64,000 bases of DNA from Hermatobates lingyangjiaoensis (GCA_026182355.1 JAPFBL010000068.1:8655001-8719000), one strand, 5' to 3'; shown: positions 47,335 through 58,484, counted from the stretch's first letter. Notes: generated by a model from the letters alone, not told the origin. Numbers and translations are program-made.

Positions 47335-48245
47335 TAATCGCCACATAATGCACTATTTTTGGTTATAATTTAATATTGATCTGTCAAACGATATGAATTG
47401 CTTCTTCCTCATAATCCTTCATAATCAATCATAGGTCAATTTTTTTTCATTCTATTGAAAAAAAGTTTTCAATTGTTTTAAAAAGCTGAGGATTTTTTAA
47501 AAGTGATTGAAATCCCCAGTACAAAAAGACAGGCACTTTAGAAGTCCGCTTTAGAAGCAGCTGGTGCGGACCTTTGCAATCACCAAAACCGTTTTCTAAA
47601 AAACCAAGCCTTCCTTTAATTGCCTACAAGAGCTCCGTCTGAGGCTCCGATAAACCCAAATGGTCATCCCTGTTGTCTAGTCCGGATTCCATCATAAATA
47701 TTATTCCTTGACAAGAAGCAACAGCCTTGTCAATATTAATCCAGATCACTCCTCGTTACTATAGTCTCTTATAAATCTTATAAATGAATTTCATATTTAC
47801 AGCGGTAAGATGTACTTTACAGTGGTGCATACCTAGACCAATTTTATGATTAAACTCTCTGACACAAATGTCGTAACATTGGAAATTGAAAACTGTTTGG
47901 AGGCTGCACTCTTAAGGTCGTCAGAGGATGAAGCAGGATATCAGTGAACAGTTGGGGCGGTTGTGTGAGCAACTATCGTTTTGATGATAATGTCAAAATA
48001 TCAGGTCTTAAATTAGTAGTTTTCGAGAAAAAATGTCTTTCCCACCATAGAACATTACCTTCAAACAATAGGACCTATTGACTCTATGAGTCTCATTTTA
48101 TCGTGAAATATGAATTTGATCCATCAAACTTTGTCGACTGTAGCGTGTCCACAAACCTTAGATACACACCCACTCACTCATCCACCTCTCACACATTCAG
48201 AAAAAATCTGGAGTGGCCTACACTCTACTTTACTATAAGTAACTC
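47335..48245 (+). repeat. Family A element, interrupted copy with alternative 3' end
   Basis: At 47340-47560, TGGTTATAATTTAATATTGATCTGTCAAACGATATGAATTG-like sequence matches the middle of the long copies, and 48010-48245 matches the tail (CAAACAATAGGACC, TTTGATCCATCAAAC, CTGTAGCGTGTCCACAAAC, CACTCACTCATCC). Between them lie about 440 unrelated bases. The 3' end reads AATCTGGAGTGGCCTACACTC instead of the ACATGTAATTCCGTC version. Confidence 0.55.
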
Positions 48246-49827
48246 AATGTCAAATTTCTTGAGTATATAAAATATAACGTCTCATTTAAGCATAACATAA
48301 ATATCTAAATGGGATATAATTATTAGCATTGCATTCGTGAGGTAGTACAGATAGTGATTGAAGGACATATCAATTTATAAGCTTATTTTTGTACATCACA
48401 AATAATTTATTATTTGCAAATAATTTCATTAGTATAACTACAGCAGTAATATCATTTTTGAAAAACCAATGTGAACATTTCTTGAAACGAAATATTATCC
48501 TACAAGAGAACATGGCTATTGTTCAAATAGCCAGTAGATTTCTTACATCGTTTACTTGACAACCTTCTACATTGAATATTAAAGTAAAATTTTCAAATTT
48601 AAAACAGTAAAATATCCTTTTTTTCTCTGAAAAACGTCTTAAACAGCGAAGAAAATTTTGTTTTAAGGTGATTTGTTAATTAAAGATGTACGATAATTAC
48701 AGTTATTAATCTCTAAACGAAAGATTTCAATTTTGAATTATCCTTTACATTTTTGGTTTTTAACAGAATTATTATACTGGGAATTTTATGGCTTCTTAGT
48801 ATTTAATAAGATCATTTTCCTTCCCCTTTGTCAAATAACATATATACGAATTTTTTTTAATCAGTGTTATCATTTACCTGCACAATATTATTCCTCGTAC
48901 ATTTCTTATAAGTCAATAATATATTTTCATTTTTCCATTAGAAACATCAATTTTATCTCAGTGGATTCCCTCAAAAAATTTCTAAGTCAATGTAAACAAT
49001 GTAAAAAAATACAAAAAATTCGACAAGTATAGCAGGTGATCTCTTAGTCTAGGATAAACAAAGAGTTTTTATATCGTTATTGCTCTTTCCCGTAATTGAA
49101 ACTTCATGAATTTTTTTTTATGAACTGCTAATTTTTTGTTCCATTTTTGGTCAAATTTTCATTAGTTTTTAACGAGCCGTTTAGCGTCAAAAAAACATTT
49201 TCTGAAAACACAAATCGCACTGTAACGCCCCTTTAGCGCGTGTAATGTTAGAAAAAAATATCTCAACTCATTCTCCATATAATGTTCTATTTGTAGGCAT
49301 AGTTTCATTCTTGTCCGTGAAACAGTATGGCTTGTATCGCTCTCACAAGGTTTGAGATTGAATTATAAGTCAAAATTTTTACATTTTACTGAAAAAAAAA
49401 ATATTTCCTGTTGTTTTAAAATTCTGAATATATTTTTCGTTTGTTTCATTTGTAACCTCAAAGATAATGTCAAAATTTCAAAACTCTAGGGTTATCAGTT
49501 TAGGAGAAATAAATGTTTTAAAAAAAAACGGTTTTTGGCAAAAAAAGTGACTTTCCCATCATGCATAATTCTTCCCAAACAATAGGGATCTTCGTCTTTA
49601 TGAGGCCCATTTTTGTGTAAAATATCAACTTGATCCATCAAAGATTCTGGACCGTAGCGTGGTAACAAGCAATGCTAACACACTCACCCACCCACCCACC
49701 CACACACACACACAGACATCATCGTAAAAACCTCATAAAACCACTTCTGGGACCTCAAAACATGTAATTCCGTCAAAATCTCGAGATCGAATTTTTTCAC
49801 GATCGCTATACTTTACTTATAGTAAAG
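48205..49827 (+). mobile_element. Family A element, long copy II
   Basis: A continuous copy of about 1.6 kb, matching copy I throughout: GGTAGTACAGATAGTGATTG near 48341, ACTACAGCAGTAATATCATT near 48438, AATAGCCAGTAGATTTCTTA near 48528, AAGTCAATGTAAACAATG near 48981, AAGTATAGCAGGTGATCTC near 49025, ATGGCTTGTATCGCTCTCAC near 49328, CAAACAATAGGGATC near 49576, (CCCA)n(CA)n near 49688-49718, and the stem-loop ACTTTACTTATAGTAAAGT. At 48901/48902 it has an uninterrupted version of the Helitron insertion site of copy I. A partly duplicated tail (TAGAATTTTTTCGTGATCAT) follows to 49870. No protein frame was recognised. Confidence 0.75.
49685..49718 (+). repeat. (CCCA)n/(CA)n microsatellite
   Basis: CACCCACCCACCCACCCACACACACACAC type sequence inside family A copy II; other copies have shorter or mutated versions at the same place. 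Confidence 0.9.
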
Positions 49828-50149
49828 TAACTAGAGATAGAATTTTTTCGTGATCATTACTCTTTAGTTATAATAAAGGAAAAAAATAATAAGACTAGAG
49901 TAAATTCTTTAATGTATTCACGAAAGCTATTGTAAATATTCTTAGATTTACATTTGTAACTTATGTTTAACCAAAGTAAAAAAGTATCATATATGATAGT
50001 TCACATACGTCTGAAAAATTAATAGTGCAGAAGTTGTTGCGAAAACTAAGTCATACCGACTATTCTTCGTTCAAATGTATTGACACTTGTTGATTTTGAT
50101 TACCACAAATTCTTAGAAACACTACAAATAATAACATTTCACAATAAAC

Positions 50150-50265
50150 AGGTAAAATAGGTATCAGTTTGACTCTGACGAAGAGAGCTTGTTTTTGTTT
50201 CATAGATATTAGTCATTTTTCTGATTTTTTACTGTGGCTTGGACGTTGATTTTTACTACAAAGTA
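50150..50265. repeat. Half copy of the 51-kb foldback
   Basis: TTTGACTCTGACGAAGAGAG, then CATTTTTCTGATTTTTTACTG, corresponds to the right arm of the foldback at 51030-51193. The left arm is missing. Confidence 0.55.
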
Positions 50266-51029
50266 CGGAAGTAATTTCTATATAAAGACGAAAACAATAA
50301 ACCATAGTTGCTAGGATGCAATGTTTATGCTAAATTTTGGGTTAGGCGTTCCTTGATATCGAACTCTGTTCATTAGCCATATACTGCTCTACGTTGTTCT
50401 AGGTGATCTCTTTGTTTTGTTCAACAAAAGCATCGGCTTTCATGCAACTCTCTTCCACCTTTTGTACCTCCCACTCCACACTGCTTTCAAAACTTTATTG
50501 CAGTTTCACTTTTTTCAACACTCCTTTCACAATAAATCCAAATACCAATTAGCAACTTTTAACTTCATGTTAGCAATCAGTTAATTTATTAACAAAAACA
50601 ATTCATACCAGCTCATTAGTTCCCTTTAAAATTTTTCGAAAAAGTTAAACACTATAATGTCTATTTAATTAATTTTTTCATAACATTTTACCTCATTCTT
50701 GAATTATATATATATATTTCTTAGGATTTTATCTTTAGTTTTTTGTTTATTTATTTTTTACCCTTTACTTTATTTTAATACCTTACTCTTTTAATTTGAT
50801 TTTAATTTATTATTTGCTCTATTTATTATTTTCTTTAGTCGCTTCCCTCCTGTGTACGTTGGCTTGACTTAACTGTAACAAGTCAACTTGAAGTAACAGT
50901 TGGTTACCACCTGCTCCTTCTAGAGGGAAAAAACTTACACAATAGTAATAGTCTTTTAATATCCATCAATCTGACCATACGACGACCGAGTTTTACAACA
51001 ATTTTACCCCTTCCACAGATATATAAATG

Positions 51030-51193
51030 TCTAAACAACAATAAGAAATCAGAAAAAAAACTATGATTTTTCAACCGTAACAAGCGGTCTTCGTCAGAGT
51101 TAAAACCCAACTGTTGGGATTTGACTCTGACGAAGACTGCTTATGACGGTTAAAAGATCTTAGTCTTTTTTCTCATTTCTTATTATAGTTTAA
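51030..51193. repeat. Foldback element, about 164 bp
   Basis: The left arm, CTAAACAACAATAAGAAATC through GGTCTTCGTCAGAGTTAAA, pairs with the right arm, TTTGACTCTGACGAAGACTG through TCATTTCTTATTATAGTTTA. The loop of about 15 bases is ACCCAACTGTTGGGA, itself partly self-complementary. A (TA)n tract follows at 51230. No coding capacity. Confidence 0.8.
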
Positions 51194-51228
51194 AAGTTGA
51201 TTAATATTTCACTTGTTTATTGTGAAAT

Positions 51229-51230
<2 letters not shown>

Positions 51231-51284
<54 letters not shown>

Positions 51285-51550
51285 CATATATATACACTTT
51301 TTCGATAAAAATACGATCCGAAATGGACAAATACAGTTTAATGTACATAAAGAAACATAGATAAATTAAAAAACACACACTTACAGTCTCTAATTTTCGG
51401 TTGGTGACCGGCTCTCCAACCGTCTCTGTACCAGTGCGCTTGGTTTCCTTCTCTTATCTCTCCTGAAGACAGTTCAACAAAAAATTAGAGACTGTAAGTG
51501 TGTGTTTTTAATTTCTCTATGTTTTTTTATGTACATTGGACTATATATAT
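51231..51550. repeat. TA-bracketed inverted-repeat element
   Basis: (TA)n at both sides. Left arm about 51327-51400 (GTACATAAAGAAACATAGAT through TTACAGTCTCTAATTTT), right arm about 51483-51546 (AAAATTAGAGACTGTAAGTG through CTATG). The spacer carries CCGTCTCTGTACCAGTGCGC, TGGTTTCCTTCTCTTATCTC and TCCTGAAGACAG. The same spacer and arms occur at 63296-63716. Confidence 0.8.
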
Positions 51551-51800
51551 ATATATATATAACTTAAAATTACACAAAGCACGACACAGAAAAGAGAATA
51601 AAAAGAACACTTACAGAATTCAATATTTCGAACTGTTGTTCGTCATCAGGAGAGTAGACTAGAAGAGAGGACGAAGTGAGAGAGATCTTCCCACGTCGAA
51701 GAACGGAGCGCGAATGAAGCAATAAAGAGTCAACCGATGAGAGCAGCACTAGCGTAAAAAAGGAGCTAGGCACTAAACGTCGGAGAACGGAGAAAGTAAA
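51551..51800. repeat. TA-bracketed dispersed element
   Basis: After (TA)n come AAGAACACTTACAGAATTCA, ATATTTCGAACTGTTGTTCG, TCATCAGGAGAGTAGACTAG and AAGAGAGGACGAAGTGAGAG. The reverse complement of this order appears at 19676-19760 and part of it at 59230-59360. Noncoding. Confidence 0.65.
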
Positions 51801-52104
51801 AACAATAGATAAAACTATAAAATTAAAAATTATAAATTAAAAATTATAAAAAAGGAAATAATAAAAAAATAAAAAAATAAAATAAAAATAAAAAAATTAT
51901 ATGAATATGAATATATAAGTTAAAAATAAAAGGAAAAGCATATAAAAGATAACGCTTCTGATTTAAACCGGGATCTGATTGGGCCTCCAATAACCATATG
52001 TGGGCCTCCTCAGACGCTCTTAATGTCAAACTACGGTCATCAGTGGTCACTAGCTTAATTATTTGAACAGTAAAGCAGTCATTAAAAGAATGACTGCTAC
52101 ATAT

Positions 52105-52560
52105 AAGTGTATATATATATATATATATATATACTTAAAAATAGGAATGCTGATCCCAACTGGGTACAATACGAGCTTAAAATAGAAGAAGAGTAATACA
52201 CAGAGTAAAGAAAGACACTGAAATTACAAACAACACAAACTGAATTAACACTTACAAACTGAAATTTGTTTTGTTTTTGTTTTTTAATTTCTCTCCGATT
52301 CTCTTTGTTCCCTTTATATTTACCCAACTTGTATTGCTTATCTTAAGTTCCTGTTTATATTTTCTTTTAATTCTATTACTTTAAGACCAGGAGTGAGGGA
52401 CAGTACTGGCGGTTGCAAGGTCAGTTACTTGCCGTTGCGTTAACAATGTGTTTGGTCTCTCTCTCTCTTTTCTCCTGAAGACGGATTGCTCCAAAAATTT
52501 GAGTTTGTAAGTGTGTTTCATTACTTTGTTTGTTACCCTTCTTCGATTTTGAACTTATAT
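52105..52560. repeat. TA-bracketed dispersed element
   Basis: (TA)n at about 52110-52130; AACACTTACAAACTGAAATT on one side and CTCCTGAAGACGGATTGCTC with TTTGAGTTTGTAAGTGTG on the other form the usual short inverted ends of this group. The internal 200 bases are not shared with the other elements. Confidence 0.55.
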
Positions 52561-52869
52561 ATGCATAATATAGTATAAATATTTTATAATACTAAAAAAA
52601 AGAAGTGCAAAAGATGGTATGGATTTCTTGGATTGTATAATTAGACATGTAACTTATGTGATTCAGTTATGTATTAAAATAATTTTCTGAATTATTAATC
52701 CAATGTATTATATATTATAATGAATAGGTGTGGATATACTAGAATAGGAAATATTAAAAAAATGGCGATTTAGAAAATACGATAGTCACATGGAATGGTT
52801 ATAAAGGAGGAAACAGAAGATTAGGGAGTAGGTGCGAGATCATAAGGTCAATATAGCTTGAGACTTGAA

Positions 52870-53061
52870 TGGCTTGGAATCGGGCATTAGTCCACTCAAG
52901 GACTGCTATGCCAGGGTCTTCGTCTCTGTTACGATCACATTCTCACTGAGTGCCAATTCAGTGTCGGGAATGGCATGCACTTAGACTGCGACACTTTATA
53001 TAAAGGCCATGTCCTATCGACCGATGTAAAATATATGCAACAAAACCTCCTCACTAAATGA
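52870..53061 (+). pseudogene. LINE ORF2 C-terminal fragment
   Basis: Positions 52933-53061 are open and end in TGA; the frame begins DHILTECQFSVGNGMHLDCD and ends QQNLLTK. HIL.EC is the usual ending of the zinc-knuckle motif near the C-terminus of RNase H-bearing LINE polyproteins (compare VEHIL.ECP). The sequence just upstream contains cysteine codons but needs a frameshift to join. This is a different subgroup from the copies ending DCEC at 2.7 kb, or a more complete stretch of the same end. Confidence 0.45.
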
Positions 53062-53249
53062 GACCCACCTGAAACGACTCATTAGATCTCTTTGCATTTG
53101 TCGTTAACTATGATAAAGTATATAGTATATAAAGTATATAGTTAAAGTATATAGTTCTCTTTCTTTTCAAAAATTTAAGTCATAAGAAATTTAAGAACAA
53201 GAAACCAATTCGATAATATGTTCTATATATTACAACAGTGTAATATATA

Positions 53250-54270
53250 GATTTATTAGAGTATTTTGTGAAACAAATCTATCCTACTGTGGAAAAGAAC
53301 AAACATTTAGGGTCATTGGTAGTGATTTCTTACATGTAAAAATATTATTCCTCTTATATCTCATATAAATCTATAATTTCTTTATATTTTTGCTTTATAA
53401 CCGTACATTTATTTTCAGTGGATTAACTAAAAAATTTCTAAGTCAATGTGAACAATGCAAATAAATTTCAATAAATTCAACAAGTATAGCAAGCGATTCG
53501 TTAGTCTAGGATAAATAGTCTGTTTTTTGAAATCGAAATTACGTGAATTTTTTTTATAAATTACTAATTTGTTGTTCAAGGTTTGGCAAAATTTTCATCG
53601 TTTCTTAATGAGTCGTTTAAGCTCAAAAAAAAAAAATTGAAAATAGAAAATATACTCTAACAGCTCTTTGGGAATTTAATTTAAAAAAAAATATCTCCAC
53701 TCATTCTCCATACAAAGTTATATTTCTGTGTATTGTTTCATTTTGTTCCGTCAAACTGTATGGCTTGTATCATTCTCACAAGCTTTCATATTGATTTTAA
53801 GTCAAAAATTTGTACATTTCATTAAAACAATTTTTTTTTTGTTTTAATAATCTGAGAATATTTTTTTTGTTTTTTTTGTTTTACAGCCATAAAGATAATT
53901 TTGTAGCCAAAATTTCAAGACCTTCGAATTAGTAGTTTAAGTGACAAAAACGTTGTCTAAAAACAGGTTTTTGGCAAAAAACAAAAGTGACTTTTCCGTC
54001 ATCCATAATTGCTTCCAAACAATAGGGCTCATCTAAGCTATGAGGCCAATTTTTATAAAATGTCAATTTGATCCATCAAAGATTCTGGACCGTAGCGTGG
54101 CAACAATCTTTGGATACTCACCCACCCACACACTCACACAGACATACACACAGCCATCATCGAAAAAACATCATAAAACAACTTCTGGGACCTCAAAACA
54201 TGTAATTCCGTCAAAATCTCGAGATCCATTTTTTTTCACGATGACTATGCTTTACTCATAGTAAGGTAAA
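53250..54270 (+). mobile_element. Family A element, long copy III (5' truncated)
   Basis: It matches the 3' two thirds of copies I and II: GATTTATTAGAGTATTTTGTG near 53252 onward, the Helitron-free site at 53358/53359, TTTCTAAGTCAATGTGAACA, AACAAGTATAGCAAGCGATT, GTATGGCTTGTATCATTCTC, CAAACAATAGGGCTCATCTA, ATCAAAGATTCTGGACCGTA, a CACCCACACACTCACACAG microsatellite, AACATGTAATTCCGTCAAAA, and a degenerate stem-loop. The 5' third seen in copy II is absent. Confidence 0.75.
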
Positions 54271-54295
54271 AAAATAACATAGCTATTTAAGGACA

Positions 54296-54405
54296 AAAGC
54301 TGTGTACATCTATAAAAAAATTAAAAAATCTTTGGGGACCTTAAAACGTGTAAAAATCAAAATCACGAGATCAAATTTTTTCATGATTGCTATACTTTAC
54401 ATATA
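54296..54405 (+). repeat. Extra family A tail
   Basis: Directly after copy III, CTTTGGGGACCTTAAAACGT, CAAAATCACGAGATCAAATT and TTTTTTCATGATTGCTATAC repeat the last 100 bases of the element. Copy II has a similar duplicated tail. Confidence 0.65.
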
Positions 54406-54595
54406 AATGTTACGGCCTAAATGTATTACTTTACACTATTGTTTGGATGTGTAAAGTGCTCATGATAAGCTGATTCTAAACAATTCATCAGCAGTATTAT
54501 ATGAATGTATTCATACAAGAACTGGTAATTGGAAATTACCATAATGTAACGGAATAATAATTAGTGTAGTTGTTGGATAAATCACAACTTATTTT

Positions 54596-55525
54596 TTGAC
54601 CACTATTAAGTTGTCCTTTTGCTCCTATTGTGATGAGAAGTTGTGGATGCAATACTGGATACTTTATATAATCAAGGTTACGATCGAAAGGATATGCAGA
54701 TGTCCTTGTTATTATACGATAAGGAACACTTGATGGTACTGGCTGTAAGATTATCTAACGTGCTTTCTAAATTTGTAAAAGATGGGTAAATATGAAATGT
54801 GTGGTTATAAACAGCTATAACGGTTCTTATATATTTCTCAATGAGAAATAAAATAGTGTTAAGCAACGTTCTATTTAAAAATATTAAGTTAGATCATATC
54901 AGAGATTTGGAGGTACTCTTAAAGTATTTTTAGATAAAAGAATAAACTGAAATAGTCATGGAACAGATATAATGGTTAAGACCGCAAATGCAATATTCTG
55001 CTGCAAGAGTTCCATTAGTAGAAGATGAGGTCTTCCCATTAAATCTTCACTTTGGATTCACAAAATAGTTATTATTGCTGTGAAAATCGAGTGCATAATA
55101 CGTATTGGTTGTGTATAACCTTAGGTTACAGAAATAACGTTGCCAGAAAACGCTTCTCTTAGAACATTTTTCAGTATGCGTTCAGGCCCTGAAATGTCCT
55201 GTTCAGGTCCAAGTGTCTACCTGGATGCATGCAAGTAACGGTTACCACATTGATATTATTACCAAAACCAGGTCTAATTACTTTCTGGAACATGCAAATT
55301 TCAAGAAAGGGCTCCAGTGCGGTATATTGAAGGGTTAACAATTAATAATAAAGCCAGTAAAAGTTTTCTTTCATGTGATTAGCTGAAAACAAGGAAATGA
55401 AGAGGAATGAGGCATTGGACCGTTAGGAAAAGTTTGCAACCAAACAAACCTCCTGCGACCTAGAACCTTTTTGCATACCCAACTCCAGCTTTCTCAGGGG
55501 TGTAATCAATATATATAGATGAAGA
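54596..55525 (+). pseudogene. LINE ORF2 remnant, RT to RNase H region
   Basis: This is the longest LINE relic here. At 54636-54780, VVDAILDTLYNQGYDRKGYA is followed by DVLVIIR and, after shifts, TLDGTGCK. YADV replaces the catalytic YADD. From 54880 the pieces LEVLLKYFLDKRI, NSHGTDIMVKTANAIFCCKS and SISRR mark the thumb region (family pattern YLGV.LDKKL.W..H...), then GLPIKSSLWIHK (WGLKPK..W.Y). Near 55390-55500, GNEALDR-like and DLEPFCIPNSSFLRGV pieces mark the RNase H end. Many stops. Confidence 0.65.
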
Positions 55526-56049
55526 TGAAAGCCGATAAAAAGTGGTCTAAACAACCAAGTTTAATTTTATTTAAAAACTCATATCATTTGAACTTACATT
55601 TACAAGAAAATACTAAATATTCAAAGAAAGGATTTATCAATATATGTAAAATATCTAATCTAAAGAAATAGAAGAGAGAGCTATTACTTTAAGGTCCATT
55701 ATGAAGTTCAATAAAGAATGTAAAGTATGAAGTTGATTTTAAACTCAGGCCCTCACTTTAATAGTAACAATATTAAAACTAATAACTTCTCAAATTATTT
55801 TAGATCAACAATATAAAGTTCGTTTTTACTGATAAGTGGGTAATAGCTGCAATAAAACAAATGAAATCATTAATTTAATTATCTATAAATTTGATAATAC
55901 TTCAAACGTTATAAGTTATATAACGTAATAAATACAATCCACATTAAAATGAAACTAAAACTCAATTGAATATTAACTACTTTAACAATGACCACATGTT
56001 TAACCTTTGGAATCAAACAAATGTTGTACAAATATGAAATATTAAAATA

Positions 56050-56655
56050 TTGATCAACACAAAGATATTTTTGTCAAGAAAAACTCAATCTGCATCTACT
56101 CATATTGGTACGAGACGGAAATGCCTCAATAACAAAATGAAATTTAATAATTTATTAGAAGAAAATATCAATTTTCTGTCCATGTGTTGCCAGATACAAG
56201 AATATTCATGGAATATTTTACAAGGGGTGTCAAAGAGGTTAAAAAGATTTCCTTATTTGAAAAAGAAAAATCTCTCATCCTATACTATCAAGTCAAAAAT
56301 TAATATTAAGATCAGTAAAAATAAGTTAATTCTCATGGAAAACAAGGTGGGACTGTGGACAGTGTGGAAATGTTTGGAGTCAACAAACCTTCTGTGGGCT
56401 GGACCACTTTGGTGCACCCCAAATTTGTTGAGATTTGCAATTTCAGAATAGATGAAGAAGGAAGATTCAAGCTGACTAGATCAACTAGATCTTTTTTCTG
56501 AAATAGTTTATTCTAACAACTTAAAATTTAAAGAAAATGATTTATTATCTAATGAATGATATGAAAATGTATAGCATTGTTCCTATAACTACCACTTATA
56601 ATAATTTCAAGCTGCTATTAACATCACACGAAGAATACAACCCTATCTGGAATAG
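56050..56655 (+). pseudogene. LINE ORF2 fragment, RNase H and C-terminal region
   Basis: The 133-codon frame at 56050-56451, the longest in the window, is not a gene of its own. From about 56340, VGLWTVWKCLESTNLLWAGP and the adjacent frame VEMFGVNKPSVG correspond to the post-RNase H block. Near 56610, LLLTSHEEYNPIWNR corresponds to QLTSYEECNLCLEE of the 2.6-kb copy, with the cysteines lost. The preceding part of the frame (SRKTQSASTHIGTRRKCLNN) may be RNase H in decay. Confidence 0.55.
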
Positions 56656-57114
56656 GTGGTACCTATGATCACATTTATGTAAATGCTATAAATTTAATTG
56701 CGTTTAAGAGATCAATGAGTTTTAACAAATAATATTTAAAAGTAATAGAAGTGAGAGATACTTCTCTCAGTTCAATGATGAAATGTATTAACTATAAATC
56801 TGAAGTTAAATTAAGATACGATAAAGGTATGCACAGAATGACAACATAGAAGCTGTGCGTACGAGGCCGATGAGCTTTAGACCCTCAGTTATCTGACAAC
56901 AATAATATGTCAGATTTCTCTAAATCTATGTCTCTTGTAAAACGTAACTAATCAAATAGATATAGACACATTAAAATAACTCAAGTCATGTAAATTTACG
57001 AAAAATTAAATAAATAATAAACTTAATGTTGAGTCTCAGAGATCATTTACTAAGGCTGAAAATAGGTTTTCTGATTAATAATTGACCAAAACACAGTTAA
57101 TAAGAAGATTGTTT

Positions 57115-57310
57115 TTAGAATGCAGTCCTGGCATGGCGGGTGTTTGCCTTATGGGCCCCGAGTGCTGCCCTGTGCTTCATTAGTCTTTGAAAGCAGGTTT
57201 TGGCGCGCTGTTTGTTGTTTTGCTAGGTGCGACTGTTTCTCTCCCCACCTCCTCAAACCACCCCCTCGCACCCTCTACCTCTCTGTTTATTCTTCCCTTG
57301 ATCAACACAG
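57115..57310 (+). other. GC-richer segment with pyrimidine tract, unidentified
   Basis: TGGCATGGCGGGTGTTTGCC, GGGCCCCGAGTGCTGCCC and TTTTGGCGCGCTG are unlike the flanking AT-rich DNA, and are followed by a CT-rich run (CTCCCCACCTCC). A 90-codon frame at 57120-57392 is open but has no recognised domain. It lies 650 bases before the island at 57.96 kb, so the two may belong together. Confidence 0.35.
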
Positions 57311-57961
57311 AATTTCCACTATATTGCTTACTCCAGACTTTAGTTTTGCAATCTTATTCCTCAGAGATTTCAGATGGTTAAACTATTATTAATTCCAAGA
57401 AAAAAACAGAAAATCATAAAAATAAAATATACACACTAGAAATATGTTATGGTTAACTATTTATACTTTTGACGAAAATGACAATCAAAGCAAAAAATTG
57501 TTATAGCAGAAAAAGGGTTTGGTTTCATCCGAATAACTTACATATTTGAAAACCCCACATATGGTACAAATTATATAATCCATACAAACGCTGTTCTTAA
57601 GGTAGTAAAATTAATATAATAACATTTTTTATTAGTTTTGATAATCGTATTTTTATGTTTTCTCGTTATACAAAGAGTTAGCTTTATTACGAAATGAAGC
57701 ATTATTTAATGGAAGGTTTAAAATTAAAATTAATATGTGAATGAGGAAATAAATGATTGAGAGAATGTAGCATTTATGCAGCAAATAAAAGAGAGTATTA
57801 ATGAGTAAAATACCCTAGGATTTATGAACATAGGAAATTTAGAAAATAGTAAACAAGCCACGGAACTTAGAAGACACTTATGAAAACTTTGAATCGTTGA
57901 TGAATTAATGGCCAGCTACTATAACTACAGGGTTGATTTGAATGACTGGCGTTTGTTTCAG

Positions 57962-58480
57962 GGGTGTACCTTGCGGGACCGGCGGCTGGTCGCGCGGCCC
58001 GAGCGGAGAGTCTACAGCGGACAGATAGGATTGGTTCTAGGGGGCTGGCTCCGGTGCCCGAAGAGCCGGGTCCCACCTAGCAGCGAGTGTCAGTGGCCGT
58101 CCAGACAGACCGGCCACCTCGCAGCCCCCTCTGGAACACACTCACCAACAACCCGGAAGACGAAAGCTGACATACGACGGGCGCCACTGTCCTTCGCCTG
58201 GCCGACTTGCCGCATCAGCTGGCCCAGCACACTCTACTAGCTGCCGAGACCCGCCACCTCACTGTGTCCACCTCCGTCAACACCATCGACCAGCAAAGCT
58301 GACCCTCTTGTGGCGAAATATTTATCTCTGTACCCGAATTGAACAATCCTAACACCTCCAGCCCTACTGCTTCTCCCTCTAGTGACATGAACGAAAGCTG
58401 ATCAGTCTCACAAGGAGCCACCACGCATGCCCACAAAACAGGCCGTCTGTCAGCTCCAGGTTCTAGTCATTCTCCACTCG
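57962..58480 (+). other. GC- and CpG-rich island, candidate exon, promoter or pseudogene
   Basis: About 500 bases with many CpGs (GGCTGGTCGCGCGGCCCGAG) stand abruptly in AT-rich DNA. The left edge reads GCGTTTGTTTCAG, a good splice-acceptor sequence with the AG at 57960-57961. A plus frame is open from before the edge to 58240 (ending SWPSTLY). Another frame from about 58230 gives ETRHLTVSTSVNTIDQQS, then EIFISVPELNNPNTSSPTAS, then GATTHAHKTGRLSAPGSS, Ser/Thr/Pro-rich protein-like sequence broken by two stops and ending after LEINI. It could be a decayed exon or LINE ORF1, a first exon with promoter, or a horizontally derived scrap. No family recognised. Confidence 0.4.
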
Positions 58481-58484
58481 AGAT

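Noticed and set aside
56050..56451. 133-codon frame as an independent gene
   Set aside because: Its second half matches the decayed LINE RNase H end in order and position, and neighbouring frames carry other pieces of the same protein.
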